A DNA stretch of 40,672 nucleotides, taken from Lysobacterales bacterium. GTDB taxonomy: Bacteria; Pseudomonadota; Gammaproteobacteria; Xanthomonadales; SZUA-36. Positions 1-6,955 of the stretch are shown here, one piece after another. The stretch is taken from the NCBI GenBank assembly GCA_014238945.1, contig JABAAB010000034.1, positions 1 to 40,672 on the forward strand, written 5' to 3'. How positions within the stretch are numbered: position 1 is the stretch's first letter; every line of letters begins with the position of its first letter. The position numbers and the translations under genes are program-made. The notes below the pieces were generated by a model. It did no database searches and was not told the origin of the DNA. It was given only the letters and a program-made list of their open reading frames with translations.

Positions 1-2
1 CC

Positions 3-140
3 CGCGGGAACGTCCTGTCACTGATCACCCGCAATCACGAAAAAGGACTCCGAATTACCCCCGAAACCACGGTACCGCAGTGGCACGGCGAGCACATGGA
101 CGATGACCTGGCGGTATCGGAGTTGTTGCAGTGCGAGTGA
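3..140 (+). CDS. C-terminal fragment of an unidentified protein, possibly HNH/DUF222-like
   Basis: An open frame runs in from the left edge of the window and ends at TGA 138-140, giving about 45 C-terminal residues. The visible tail includes TRNHEKGLRITPETTVP followed by a W-x-G-E-x-M-D stretch. From memory this resembles the extreme C-terminus of DUF222/HNH endonuclease-type proteins in Gammaproteobacteria, where a short I-x-x-x-T-x-x-P-x-W-x-G-E-x-M-D tail is common. No catalytic region is inside the window, so the family assignment is inference. The frame stays open from base 3 and uses ordinary codons, which supports it being coding. The toxin-antitoxin pair follows 111 bases later on the same strand. 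Confidence 0.5.
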   Translation, partial: RGNVLSLITRNHEKGLRITPETTVPQWHGEHMDDDLAVSELLQCE

Positions 141-205
141 GAACTCTGAATATTTGTAACGACGACTGAACTCAAATATTAACTCCAATGATTAAATGAG
201 TGTTT

Positions 206-240
206 TGTCAAAATCTTGACAATTCATGAATATTCATGAA
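206..240. promoter_or_regulatory. Two adjacent palindromes, likely antitoxin operator, with a consensus -35 box
   Basis: Bases 206-221 read TGTCAAaatcTTGACA, an inverted repeat with 6-base arms. One base later, 223-240 reads TTCATGAATATTCATGAA, a perfect 18-base palindrome that ends 11 bases before the antitoxin start. The right arm of the first repeat, TTGACA at 216-221, is also a perfect -35 hexamer, although I see no convincing -10 box at the expected spacing. Ribbon-helix-helix antitoxins usually repress their own operon by binding such dyads. That role here is inferred from position and symmetry. Confidence 0.6.
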
Positions 241-251
241 ACCTAAAAAAC

Positions 252-464
252 ATGAAACTCAAGAAGTTCGCTACACAAATCGATGAAAAGGCGCTTGAAG
301 ATCTACGGGCGTATGCCAAAACCACGGGCAGAAGCATTTCTGGTGTGGTGACTGAGGCAGTTGGCGAGTACCTGAAAAGGGCCAGCATCCGCCCGGCTTA
401 CCGCAGCGCCATGGACGAAGTACTCACTGATCACTTGGAGTTGTTGGACAGGCTGGCCAAATAG
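252..464 (+). CDS. Ribbon-helix-helix antitoxin of a Doc-type toxin-antitoxin pair
   Basis: This 70-residue protein has the layout of a ribbon-helix-helix DNA-binding antitoxin. A short N-terminal strand with alternating residues (KKFATQID, about 4-11) is followed by helix A (about 12-24), a turn at TGRS, and helix B (about 28-43). The C-terminal tail (about 45-70) is acidic and leucine-rich and probably wraps the toxin. It ends two bases before the toxin start, so the two are almost certainly co-transcribed. The start ATG at 252 has no good Shine-Dalgarno sequence but sits directly after two palindromes, which suggests autoregulation. Doc toxins are classically paired with Phd-fold antitoxins, so a ribbon-helix-helix partner is a less common but known combination. 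No specific family name is certain. Confidence 0.8.
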   Translation: MKLKKFATQIDEKALEDLRAYAKTTGRSISGVVTEAVGEYLKRASIRPAYRSAMDEVLTDHLELLDRLAK

Positions 465-466
465 CG

Positions 467-847
467 ATGCAGGTGGTCCTATTTCCCACCTTGCAGGAAA
501 CCCTTGAGTTACACGAGCAATTGATCCTTCGTTTTGGTGGTTCGCCAGATGTACTTGATCTGGGATTGTTGGAAAGCGCCTTGTTCAGACCACAAACAGG
601 TTATTACGACACCTTGTCGACGCAGGCAGCAGCGCTACTGCAGAGTCTTTGTCAAAACCACTGCTTTGCAGACGGTAATAAACGTGTTGCATTTGCAAGC
701 GCTGCCATATTTTTAAGAATGAACGGCTATCGACTGATTGTTAAACCTGAACCAGGTGAAGCATTTCTGATCGAGCGGGTTATCCAGCAGAAATTCACTT
801 TAGAAGAGATTGCAAACTGGCTCGAAAAGCGCATGAGAAAGATTTAG
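467..847 (+). CDS. Doc/Fic-family toxin (death-on-curing-like)
   Basis: The 126-residue protein matches the length and layout of Doc toxins, the minimal Fic fold. The Fic motif is visible as HCFADGNKR at residues 65-73, with the catalytic-type His65, an acidic residue, the anion-binding GN and the terminal Arg. An N-terminal LHEQLILRFGG segment and a DLGLLESAL helix are also typical of Doc proteins. In the motif, K replaces the second glycine of canonical AMP-transferring Fic enzymes (HPFxxGNGR). This is the change seen in P1 Doc, which phosphorylates elongation factor Tu with ATP. It sits two bases downstream of the antitoxin in a two-gene operon. The motif is intact and I see no truncation, so it is probably functional. 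The target is inferred from the family only. Confidence 0.85.
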   Translation: MQVVLFPTLQETLELHEQLILRFGGSPDVLDLGLLESALFRPQTGYYDTLSTQAAALLQSLCQNHCFADGNKRVAFASAAIFLRMNGYRLIVKPEPGEAFLIERVIQQKFTLEEIANWLEKRMRKI

Positions 848-1021
848 TTCAAGGGTCATGCACCGGACCCTGATCTCAACTGTCCTTTACGCCGCCAACC
901 CACAAAGTTTTCGTATTAAGTATTGACGCTTATTCTCATGTATGGTGGTGTCATTGCACCAATAACTTGAATAACACCCGCAATAAAGAAGGGGAAAATT
1001 CACACTGGATTCAGCCTGTTT

Positions 1022-1061
1022 GAACGCAGTCGGGGTGACCGCGTTCTGGCGGTTTTTTTTT
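1022..1061 (+). terminator. Hairpin plus nine-T run: terminator or leader attenuator upstream of the repeat protein
   Basis: ACCGC at 1038-1042 can pair with GCGGT at 1049-1053 across a six-base loop, and the helix runs into nine Ts (1053-1061). This is the form of an intrinsic terminator. A competing helix is available: GAACGC at 1022-1027 can pair with GCGTTC at 1041-1046, which shares bases with the first stem, so the two exclude each other. GGAG at 1063-1066 follows at once and is the likely ribosome-binding site of the next gene. It may simply end the toxin-antitoxin transcript, or it may be an attenuator. The rest of the gap at 848-1021 shows nothing else that I recognise. Confidence 0.5.
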
Positions 1062-1077
1062 GGGAGCATTTAAATAA

Positions 1078-1608
1078 TTGAAGAATTACGATCAAAATCA
1101 GAGGGTTTCAAATAATAGCTTTGCATTGATCAAAGGCTGGGTAACCGGACTGTTATTACTACTGGCCAGCGGGGCGTTTGCACAAGGCACGTTATCCGGA
1201 ACGGTGGTGGACGCCGCTGACGATCCAATTCCGGTTTACCCTGTTGCCATTGACCTGTTGGAACCGGACACAGGTGCTGCAATTGAAGAATTTGCGGTAA
1301 CCAACAACCCCGATGGCAGCTATGAAATATCCGGTATACCTGCCGGTGAGTACAAGATTTCATTCAATGCCGTAGATGCCGCCAGTGGTTACGTTGACGA
1401 ACTGTATGACGGTGTGCCCTGTGACAATATTGGTTGTGACCGGATAACACTGGGCGACGTCATGGTTATCAGCGACGGTGCAAACTTCCTTGATATTGAT
1501 CTGGACCGGGTATTTCTGCTGTCGGGTACGATCACCGATGAGTTAAATCAACCGATTTACGATGTGGGCGTGGAATTATTTGACGAATCGGGTAACTGGA
1601 TCTGCTGA
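1078..1608 (+). CDS. Secreted repeat protein, N-terminal segment (ends at an in-frame TGA)
   Basis: This is the 5' part of a large secreted protein whose reading is interrupted. It starts at TTG 1078, 11 bases after GGAG, because no ATG is available before the signal peptide. Residues about 18-36 form a signal peptide (hydrophobic LLLLLAS core, cleavage likely after AFA). Two beta-sandwich domains of the carboxypeptidase-regulatory/CnaB type follow, opening with GTLSGTVVDAADD and FLLSGTITDELNQP. The frame stops at TGA 1606-1608. Aligned with the second repeat copy, this codon falls on the second Cys of a Cys-Cys pair (WIC-stop versus AVCC). After the stop the same frame continues with recognisable homology (GSGTDEAGVWYLNV) up to about 1665, where a one-base frame change moves it into the next segment. 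It is best read as a fragment of one ancestral gene spanning 1078-4751. Confidence 0.7.
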   Translation: MKNYDQNQRVSNNSFALIKGWVTGLLLLLASGAFAQGTLSGTVVDAADDPIPVYPVAIDLLEPDTGAAIEEFAVTNNPDGSYEISGIPAGEYKISFNAVDAASGYVDELYDGVPCDNIGCDRITLGDVMVISDGANFLDIDLDRVFLLSGTITDELNQPIYDVGVELFDESGNWIC

Positions 1609-2487
1609 GGCTCGGGAACCGATGAGGCGGGGGTCTGGTACCTGAACGTCACAGAGCCAGGCAACTTACTACGTTCGCACTGCCAGTTGGCAGATGCAGG
1701 GATATCAACCGGAAATCTGGGATGACATTGCCTGTGACGAATGTGATGTGGTGACAACAGGCACACCGATCGTGGTGATCGTTGATGAGGTGGATTCGGA
1801 TATTAGCGGAATTGATTTTCAATTGACCCCAATAATTGGTGGCACCTTGTCCGGCACAGTAGTGGATGCCGCTGATGGAACCACACCGGTTTGTTCGGTG
1901 ATCGTTGCGTTGATTGACCCGCTTACGGGCGAAGATCCTCCGGGGTTGCATGCTGCAACAGATTCAGAAGGGTTTTATGAAATCACCGCTATTCCAGCAG
2001 GTGATTACAAGGTCCACTTTAACGCCGTGAATACGGCCAATGGCTATGTGGATGAACTCTACGATGGCATTCCATGTGATAACGGCGGCTGTGCCATGGA
2101 TGTGCTGGGTGATGCCATCACCTTTGCTGAAGATGAGATAACACTGGATGTCGATCTTGAACGAGCGTTCTTGTTGTCCGGTACGGTCACCAATCAATTG
2201 GCGCATCCGATCGCCGGTCTGAATATTGAAGTATTCGACGAGCAAGGCAACGCAGTTTGCTGTAACGGCACCACCGGCGAGCTTGGTGAGTGGTCCATGC
2301 CTGTGCCTCAACCGGGGAGTTATTACGTCCGAGTCGACTACAAGTCAACCCAGAGCTATGTACCGGAGATCTGGAATGACATCCCCTGCGATGATTGTGA
2401 CCCTGTAGCAACTGGTGATCCGATTGTGGTGACGGATGCGGATGTTGGGGGGATTGATATTGAATTGGAAACTGTGATTGAACCGAC
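1186..2487 (+). repeat. Two tandem protein-coding repeat units of about 650 bases
   Basis: Unit 1 (about 1186-1840) and unit 2 (about 1841-2487) are diverged direct copies. Both open with GGCAC and code for GTLSGTVVDAAD, then YEI-IPAG-YK, NA-YVDELYDG-PCDN-GC, FLLSGT-T, and QPEIW- or VPEIW-type segments before a Cys-x-x-Cys pair and an acidic I-D-I linker. Each unit therefore encodes two carboxypeptidase-regulatory-like domains. Comparing the copies reveals the damage in unit 1: a TGA where unit 2 has TGT, and one extra base at 1666-1667. The divergence suggests an old duplication. Confidence 0.8.
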
Positions 2488-3502
2488 CGGGGTTTGTGGT
2501 TCCGGTGACCTGATCACGGGTAGCGGGTTTGAGGATTTAGCCGAATACCAGCTGGCATTCGTCGGCAATCGCAGTGCATTGATCACTGAGCAAGGTCAGC
2601 AGGTCGAGTTCACAGTCAGTTATTTGGATGACCAGGGGCAGGCTGTCGACCCTTCCACCCTGGAATGGTGTCTTGAAGATGAATCCTTGTTGGAGATCAC
2701 TCCGAATGGAACCAATGCAACCATTACTGCCACGGGCTTCGACATCACCAGTGTTGATCTTATTGTTCGGGATCCGGTTACCGGTGCCAGCACCCGTGGT
2801 CCAATCATTCTCGCCGAGTTGGAGGATAACGTTGTATTGGTAACTGACGACCTTGTCATTGAAGGAGCCACGCCCGAGTTTGGTGCCACCGGTTTGATTC
2901 GCCTGTCCAGGAACGAGCTGACTGAATCACTGCAAGTGGGTATGGTTCTGATCACGGGTGAAGGAACCGGAATTTTCGTGCGAATTTTGGGGGTTACGTG
3001 GTTTGATGATTACATCGAATTACTGGTTGAGCCAGCCACATTTCTGGAATTATTTGAACGTGCCAATATTAATACTCAAACGCCAACAGAGCATATCACT
3101 GCTGAACTTCTGCCTGATGGATCGGCAGTGTTCTACTCTGCAGAAAGAGCCGCTGGTCCCGCTGGTTTTGCCGGGTGGGGAAATTGGGAGTGTACTGGTG
3201 GATTGGAAACTCTTGTTGGAATGACACCTACGATTAAATTGGACATTCAATCCAGTGTCGAGCTGACTTGGGAGGAAGATGCAGACGATGAATTGCAGTT
3301 ATTCGAACTATTTTTCAATACACCGGGTACGTTATCGGCATCGTTGGGCAGTTTGAATTTGAGCGCCTCACCTTACGGTAAATGCACCATTAAGCGTGAC
3401 CCCAGTCTTTTTTATGTGGGATGTGTGCCCGATTGTAGTTTTCCCGTTTTACTACAACCAGGGTCAGTCATTAGAGTACCTGGTAGCTCCCATTGCCGAT
3501 GA
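1694..3502 (+). CDS. Secreted repeat protein, middle segment (second frame)
   Basis: This is the middle part of the same protein, one base out of phase with the first part. The homologous frame is entered near 1667 (YYVR then QPEIWDD), upstream of the ATG at 1694. That ATG is therefore probably an internal Met rather than a real start. It completes repeat unit 1 and carries all of unit 2, with conserved LYDG-PCDN and EIW-D-PCD-CD cysteine pairs that look like disulfides of an exported protein. From about residue 275 the repeats give way to a linker and Ig-like beta-rich regions of unknown family (for example ALITEQGQQVEFTVSYLDDQ). The frame runs out at 3502, but the natural continuation leaves it at about 3447-3449, where FPVYYNQGQ would be restored in the next frame. 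No function is assigned beyond a cell-surface or secreted role. Confidence 0.65.
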   Translation: MQGYQPEIWDDIACDECDVVTTGTPIVVIVDEVDSDISGIDFQLTPIIGGTLSGTVVDAADGTTPVCSVIVALIDPLTGEDPPGLHAATDSEGFYEITAIPAGDYKVHFNAVNTANGYVDELYDGIPCDNGGCAMDVLGDAITFAEDEITLDVDLERAFLLSGTVTNQLAHPIAGLNIEVFDEQGNAVCCNGTTGELGEWSMPVPQPGSYYVRVDYKSTQSYVPEIWNDIPCDDCDPVATGDPIVVTDADVGGIDIELETVIEPTGVCGSGDLITGSGFEDLAEYQLAFVGNRSALITEQGQQVEFTVSYLDDQGQAVDPSTLEWCLEDESLLEITPNGTNATITATGFDITSVDLIVRDPVTGASTRGPIILAELEDNVVLVTDDLVIEGATPEFGATGLIRLSRNELTESLQVGMVLITGEGTGIFVRILGVTWFDDYIELLVEPATFLELFERANINTQTPTEHITAELLPDGSAVFYSAERAAGPAGFAGWGNWECTGGLETLVGMTPTIKLDIQSSVELTWEEDADDELQLFELFFNTPGTLSASLGSLNLSASPYGKCTIKRDPSLFYVGCVPDCSFPVLLQPGSVIRVPGSSHCR

Positions 3503-4751
3503 CGCTGAATACATTGGTGGAGAGGCGCAATTGATCGGGCGGAGAATTCTACCAAACGTAGATCCTAAGTACGAGAGGCTCGGCACCCGCGTTGCATTCA
3601 GTCCAAGCGGTGGCGCAAAGTCTATTTGGACACCTGATTCCAGTTACGTGGGTTCATCGGAGTTCAAGTCGTTAATTTATGGGGTCGATTGGCTCAGTAA
3701 GGACTCACCTTACATAACCGAAAAAAAAACAAGGGTCATTGGTCCTGGTTCTATATTGACTATTCAGAAGTTGGAGTTCCAAACCGGGCTGGAAACAGTT
3801 AATGGTGAGGTGTACGTTGATCCTCCCGGTGTTGGGTGTGTGGCACCTTCATGTGACTTTAATTATCCAAATGGCCAGGAGATAACGTTAACTGCGAAAA
3901 ATGCCGGTGGCTGGATATTCAAGCAATGGCGCCTCGACAGTGAAGTCTGCCCGGACAGTGATGTGGCGGCTTGTAACGTGACCATGGATTCCAACAAGAC
4001 CGCGAAGGCGGAGTTTATGGAAAGCTTCAACTACACAATGTACTACATTCATGAATACTGCTGTGGCTATGAAGCCCCAATAGTGGGAGATGTAAGTCCA
4101 GGGGGTTCCCTGACTGTCAGGAATGGCTTGTGGTACAAGGTTGGTGTGAAACTGGATGGGCAGGAGATTCAGATCAGTGGGGCACATTCCACTTGGGGCA
4201 CCGGATTATTTACCCGCTATGACTTTCCTGATATAGCGTTTGGTCCAGATGATCAGACTATTGATAACTATTCATTTACCGTTCGTGATGAGACCAATAA
4301 TCGTGATGTTGTTATTCCCATGGATATTACGATTTCCAATGAAGGGTATAGAGACGTTGTTGGTGGAACGCTCATTCTAGTTAACGATAATACCCTGAGG
4401 TACATTGATGGCATGACTGTCACCATTCATCCGTGTGAAGAAGGAAGTCAATCAGGTACAGCCACGACTACTGTTCCTGGGGGGTGGTTTCCCGAGGAGC
4501 CTGGGGAAACTTCGTATGAAGGGACGTGGTTTATGAACGACGCTCCCGCCTTTCATTACACTCCTTGCAGTGACGGTATCGGCGGCACGATTCTTTACCC
4601 ACTTGTATACCTTGCTTTTATGCAACTTAGTGACTCTGTACCAGGTGGGTTGCAAACACCAAAATATGTGGGCGTAGATGGTGAACATGCATTATTTGCG
4701 CAACCCAACCTGACTTGCCCGGAGGTGGCTGAGCAAGTCAAAATGGAATAG
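3396..4751 (+). CDS. Secreted repeat protein, C-terminal segment (third frame)
   Basis: This is the C-terminal part of the same protein, again shifted by one base. It overlaps the previous segment by 107 bases, and meaningful sequence begins near 3447 (YYNQGQSLEYL). The ATG at 3396 is therefore probably not used. About residues 130-207 resemble a divergent InlB-type B-repeat/bacterial repeat domain: a G-V-x-V-x-P-P opening, Cys pairs, an ITLTAKN strand, a W-x-F-x-x-W core and a T-x-K-A-E-F end. The remaining 240 residues are beta-rich, Cys- and Trp-containing and not recognised. I see no sorting signal, autotransporter barrel or C-terminal membrane anchor, so the mode of surface attachment or release is unknown. 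A 234-base gap follows to the convergent glycosyltransferase gene. That gap holds no clear terminator. Confidence 0.65.
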   Translation: MTPVFFMWDVCPIVVFPFYYNQGQSLEYLVAPIADDAEYIGGEAQLIGRRILPNVDPKYERLGTRVAFSPSGGAKSIWTPDSSYVGSSEFKSLIYGVDWLSKDSPYITEKKTRVIGPGSILTIQKLEFQTGLETVNGEVYVDPPGVGCVAPSCDFNYPNGQEITLTAKNAGGWIFKQWRLDSEVCPDSDVAACNVTMDSNKTAKAEFMESFNYTMYYIHEYCCGYEAPIVGDVSPGGSLTVRNGLWYKVGVKLDGQEIQISGAHSTWGTGLFTRYDFPDIAFGPDDQTIDNYSFTVRDETNNRDVVIPMDITISNEGYRDVVGGTLILVNDNTLRYIDGMTVTIHPCEEGSQSGTATTTVPGGWFPEEPGETSYEGTWFMNDAPAFHYTPCSDGIGGTILYPLVYLAFMQLSDSVPGGLQTPKYVGVDGEHALFAQPNLTCPEVAEQVKME

Positions 4752-4985
4752 AAGTTCGGTATCGGACGCGAAGCGGCAGCATCTAACCGGTCAATTAACG
4801 AATATTACAAGTGTGAGATGGTGGTTGTATTAATCCGGGGGCTGCACACGATATAAGCCATCGTGGAATCAGAATGAAATGCCAATGTAAATCATTGAAT
4901 TCCGTGTGATAGCAGAATCCTTACCATGATTACCCGACGTATGACGCTGAGATATCCGGAGAAACAACAGATATAGAGCCTTCAA

Positions 4986-6332
4986 CTATTTGATCAATCC
5001 ACGCTCCAATAGATCGTCAGTCAACACCAAGAAGCCTTCATCCCTTTCCGATAGTTGTTGAAATATCTGGTCGGTTCTCAACGCTGCATGATTGATTGAA
5101 GGCAGACGCTGATCGCGTAAATAATGAATCAATTTAAGCGTTCGGAAGGCATCAAACCAGGTGTGCACCTGGCGTGTGAACTGGTCCTGATCACGGCTTT
5201 GCCGGAATGCGTGTTCGAGCGCCTTTTGTGTACCAACTTCTTTTAGTCCGGCAATTAATCCCTGCCGCTTGCCAGCAACATCGATCCGGCCCGGAAAAAG
5301 GTCTTCAGACAACTCAGTACTACCCGAATCCCATATTGTGGGCAGTGCCTGCAACCAGTCTCTCAGCAACACAAACACCCCAGGGTTGTAGAAGACGTAT
5401 TCGCTGACCGGGTCGGCCATGGCCGAAATTTTATTGACCGCAGCGCCGGTACCAAACGGTACCCGCTCAGAACGACGGGCCTTGATCAGGATGGGTTTAC
5501 AGTCGGACCCTGCAAATGGTTCGTGTATCGGGGCTAGCTTGGCCAGTTTGTTGAGCAGGTAGAAGTCTTCGCCGGCTTCGCGTTTGGGGAAACCGCGGAC
5601 CTTGGCGTAGTGGTGGGCGTTGACGGCCATGGTGCTGCCGATGGTGTGGAAGGCGTAGGGGGAACCGGCGAATTTCATTCCGGCGACGTAGTAGTGCAGG
5701 GAGAATTCGTACAGTTGCGTGGCCCGTGCCACTTCGACACTTTCCGGGTCATCGGGGTCGACCCGATGGCGAAAGGGGTAGTTGATTGCGGCGTATTTTT
5801 TGCTGGCTGCTGCCAGTGTGTTGCTGTAGCTGAAGTAGGTGTCTGGTAACTGGACATCCGCATCGCTGCAGTGGATCCAGTGGCTGTCGATACGCTGGTG
5901 ATTTATCAACCAGCTTGCCAGGTCGGCGCCGATTTTTCTCGCGTGACCGACACCGCCTTTGAGGGGTAATTGACGGCCGGCGCTGAAGCGGTCGACCAGT
6001 AGCAGATCTCGTGCGCTCTTGGGGTCCCGCAACAAGGTCAGTCCATCAGTGGGCCCGGACTGCCACTGGGTTGAAAACTGTGTGTGCACAGAAGTTGCCA
6101 GTTCCTGGTTTGTTGCCCTGACATGGGCTTGTGCAGATGCGGATTCATTGATCACCAGGATCATCAGGCTGCGGCCTTTACAGGGTGGGGACGGGCGCAG
6201 GAAGGCTGGTCCCTCGTTACATGCGGGTATGACCACGACGTTGGACCAGTGTTGCTGGTCGGGCAGGGTGGTGAGCATTTTTTCGAGTACTTTGGTCTCT
6301 GGCTCGGCATAGAGACGCAGGTATTTTTCCAT
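4986..6332 (-). CDS. Family-2-like (GT-A fold) glycosyltransferase, cytosolic
   Basis: The 448-residue protein has the marks of a GT-A glycosyltransferase. The nucleotide-binding strand VVVIPACNE lies at about 32-40 and the metal-binding DxD as SDADVQLP at about 156-163. GGVGHARKIGAD at about 126-137 matches the usual N-x-G-x-A-R-x-x-G region, and GEDFYLLNKLA is the usual E/D-D acceptor motif. There are no transmembrane segments, so it probably acts in the cytoplasm or at the inner face of the membrane. Donor and acceptor cannot be told from sequence. It lies last in a minus-strand set after the DUF2461 and miaE-like genes, 20 bases downstream of miaE. No other polysaccharide genes are nearby, so its product is unclear. 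Confidence 0.75.
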   Translation of the reverse strand: MEKYLRLYAEPETKVLEKMLTTLPDQQHWSNVVVIPACNEGPAFLRPSPPCKGRSLMILVINESASAQAHVRATNQELATSVHTQFSTQWQSGPTDGLTLLRDPKSARDLLLVDRFSAGRQLPLKGGVGHARKIGADLASWLINHQRIDSHWIHCSDADVQLPDTYFSYSNTLAAASKKYAAINYPFRHRVDPDDPESVEVARATQLYEFSLHYYVAGMKFAGSPYAFHTIGSTMAVNAHHYAKVRGFPKREAGEDFYLLNKLAKLAPIHEPFAGSDCKPILIKARRSERVPFGTGAAVNKISAMADPVSEYVFYNPGVFVLLRDWLQALPTIWDSGSTELSEDLFPGRIDVAGKRQGLIAGLKEVGTQKALEHAFRQSRDQDQFTRQVHTWFDAFRTLKLIHYLRDQRLPSINHAALRTDQIFQQLSERDEGFLVLTDDLLERGLIK

Positions 6333-6352
6333 TCGAATCTACCCGGCCAATC

Positions 6353-6955
6353 TCAGTGCAGGGCGATTCTTGAGGGAAGTGTGCTGATGATGGATGCCTC
6401 TGCGATGAGCAGTTCATCCAGGCGACTACTGACCTCTGCCGTATCAAAATACCCTTGCGCGAGTTGCAGGAACAGGTCCTTGTGGGATCGTTCCGATCGC
6501 GTGATGGACTGATAGAAGCGTTTCATCTCGCCCTGCGGCAGCGCATCTGCGATGAGTCCGAATCGCTCGGCACCACGGGCCTCAACGATGCTGCCGATCA
6601 GCAAGCGGTCCATGAAATAATAATCTGTTCCCTTGCGGATATGACGGCGCAGGGCATTGATATAGGGGTCTTTTTCGTCAGGGAGCAGGCTCAGGCCGCG
6701 TGCGTGCATGATCTTTACCACGGCGCGAAAATGACCCAGTTCTTCCAACGCGAGGTCTGTCATGGCGCGCACCAGTTCGGTCTTGTCCGGATAGTGCGCC
6801 ACCATGCCCATGGCCATGCTGGAGGCTTTTTTTTCAGCCGAGGCGTGGTCCGGCAGAAACTCATCGATGGCAGCGGCAATGGCTACTGCCCATTCGGGTG
6901 GGGTTGTGAATTTCAAATCAAACATGTGTTCAGGAACCGGCAATGAACTGGTCAA
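6353..6955 (-). CDS. miaE: tRNA-(ms2io6A)-hydroxylase-like diiron protein (MiaE)
   Basis: MiaE is a diiron monooxygenase that hydroxylates the isopentenyl group of ms2i6A at position 37 of tRNAs reading U-codons. The 200-residue length fits. The ferritin-like carboxylate/histidine ligand set is visible: Glu41 in HASAEKKASS, the pair in LALEELGHF (Glu71/72 and His75), Glu125 in GSIVEARGAERF, and Glu155 with His158 in SERSHKDLF. The start at 6955 overlaps the stop of the upstream DUF2461 gene by four bases, so the two are probably translationally coupled. A start at the internal Met in HMFDLKF is also possible. miaA and miaB are not in the window. Confidence 0.85.
   Translation of the reverse strand: MTSSLPVPEHMFDLKFTTPPEWAVAIAAAIDEFLPDHASAEKKASSMAMGMVAHYPDKTELVRAMTDLALEELGHFRAVVKIMHARGLSLLPDEKDPYINALRRHIRKGTDYYFMDRLLIGSIVEARGAERFGLIADALPQGEMKRFYQSITRSERSHKDLFLQLAQGYFDTAEVSSRLDELLIAEASIISTLPSRIALH

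Noticed and set aside
887-1069. 60-codon minus-strand frame in the gap before the repeat protein
   Set aside because: It runs through the terminator-like hairpin and T tract, has no ribosome-binding site and resembles no family.
6455-6946. 163-codon frame antisense to miaE
   Set aside because: Histidine- and glutamine-rich shadow of the miaE coding strand with no independent support.
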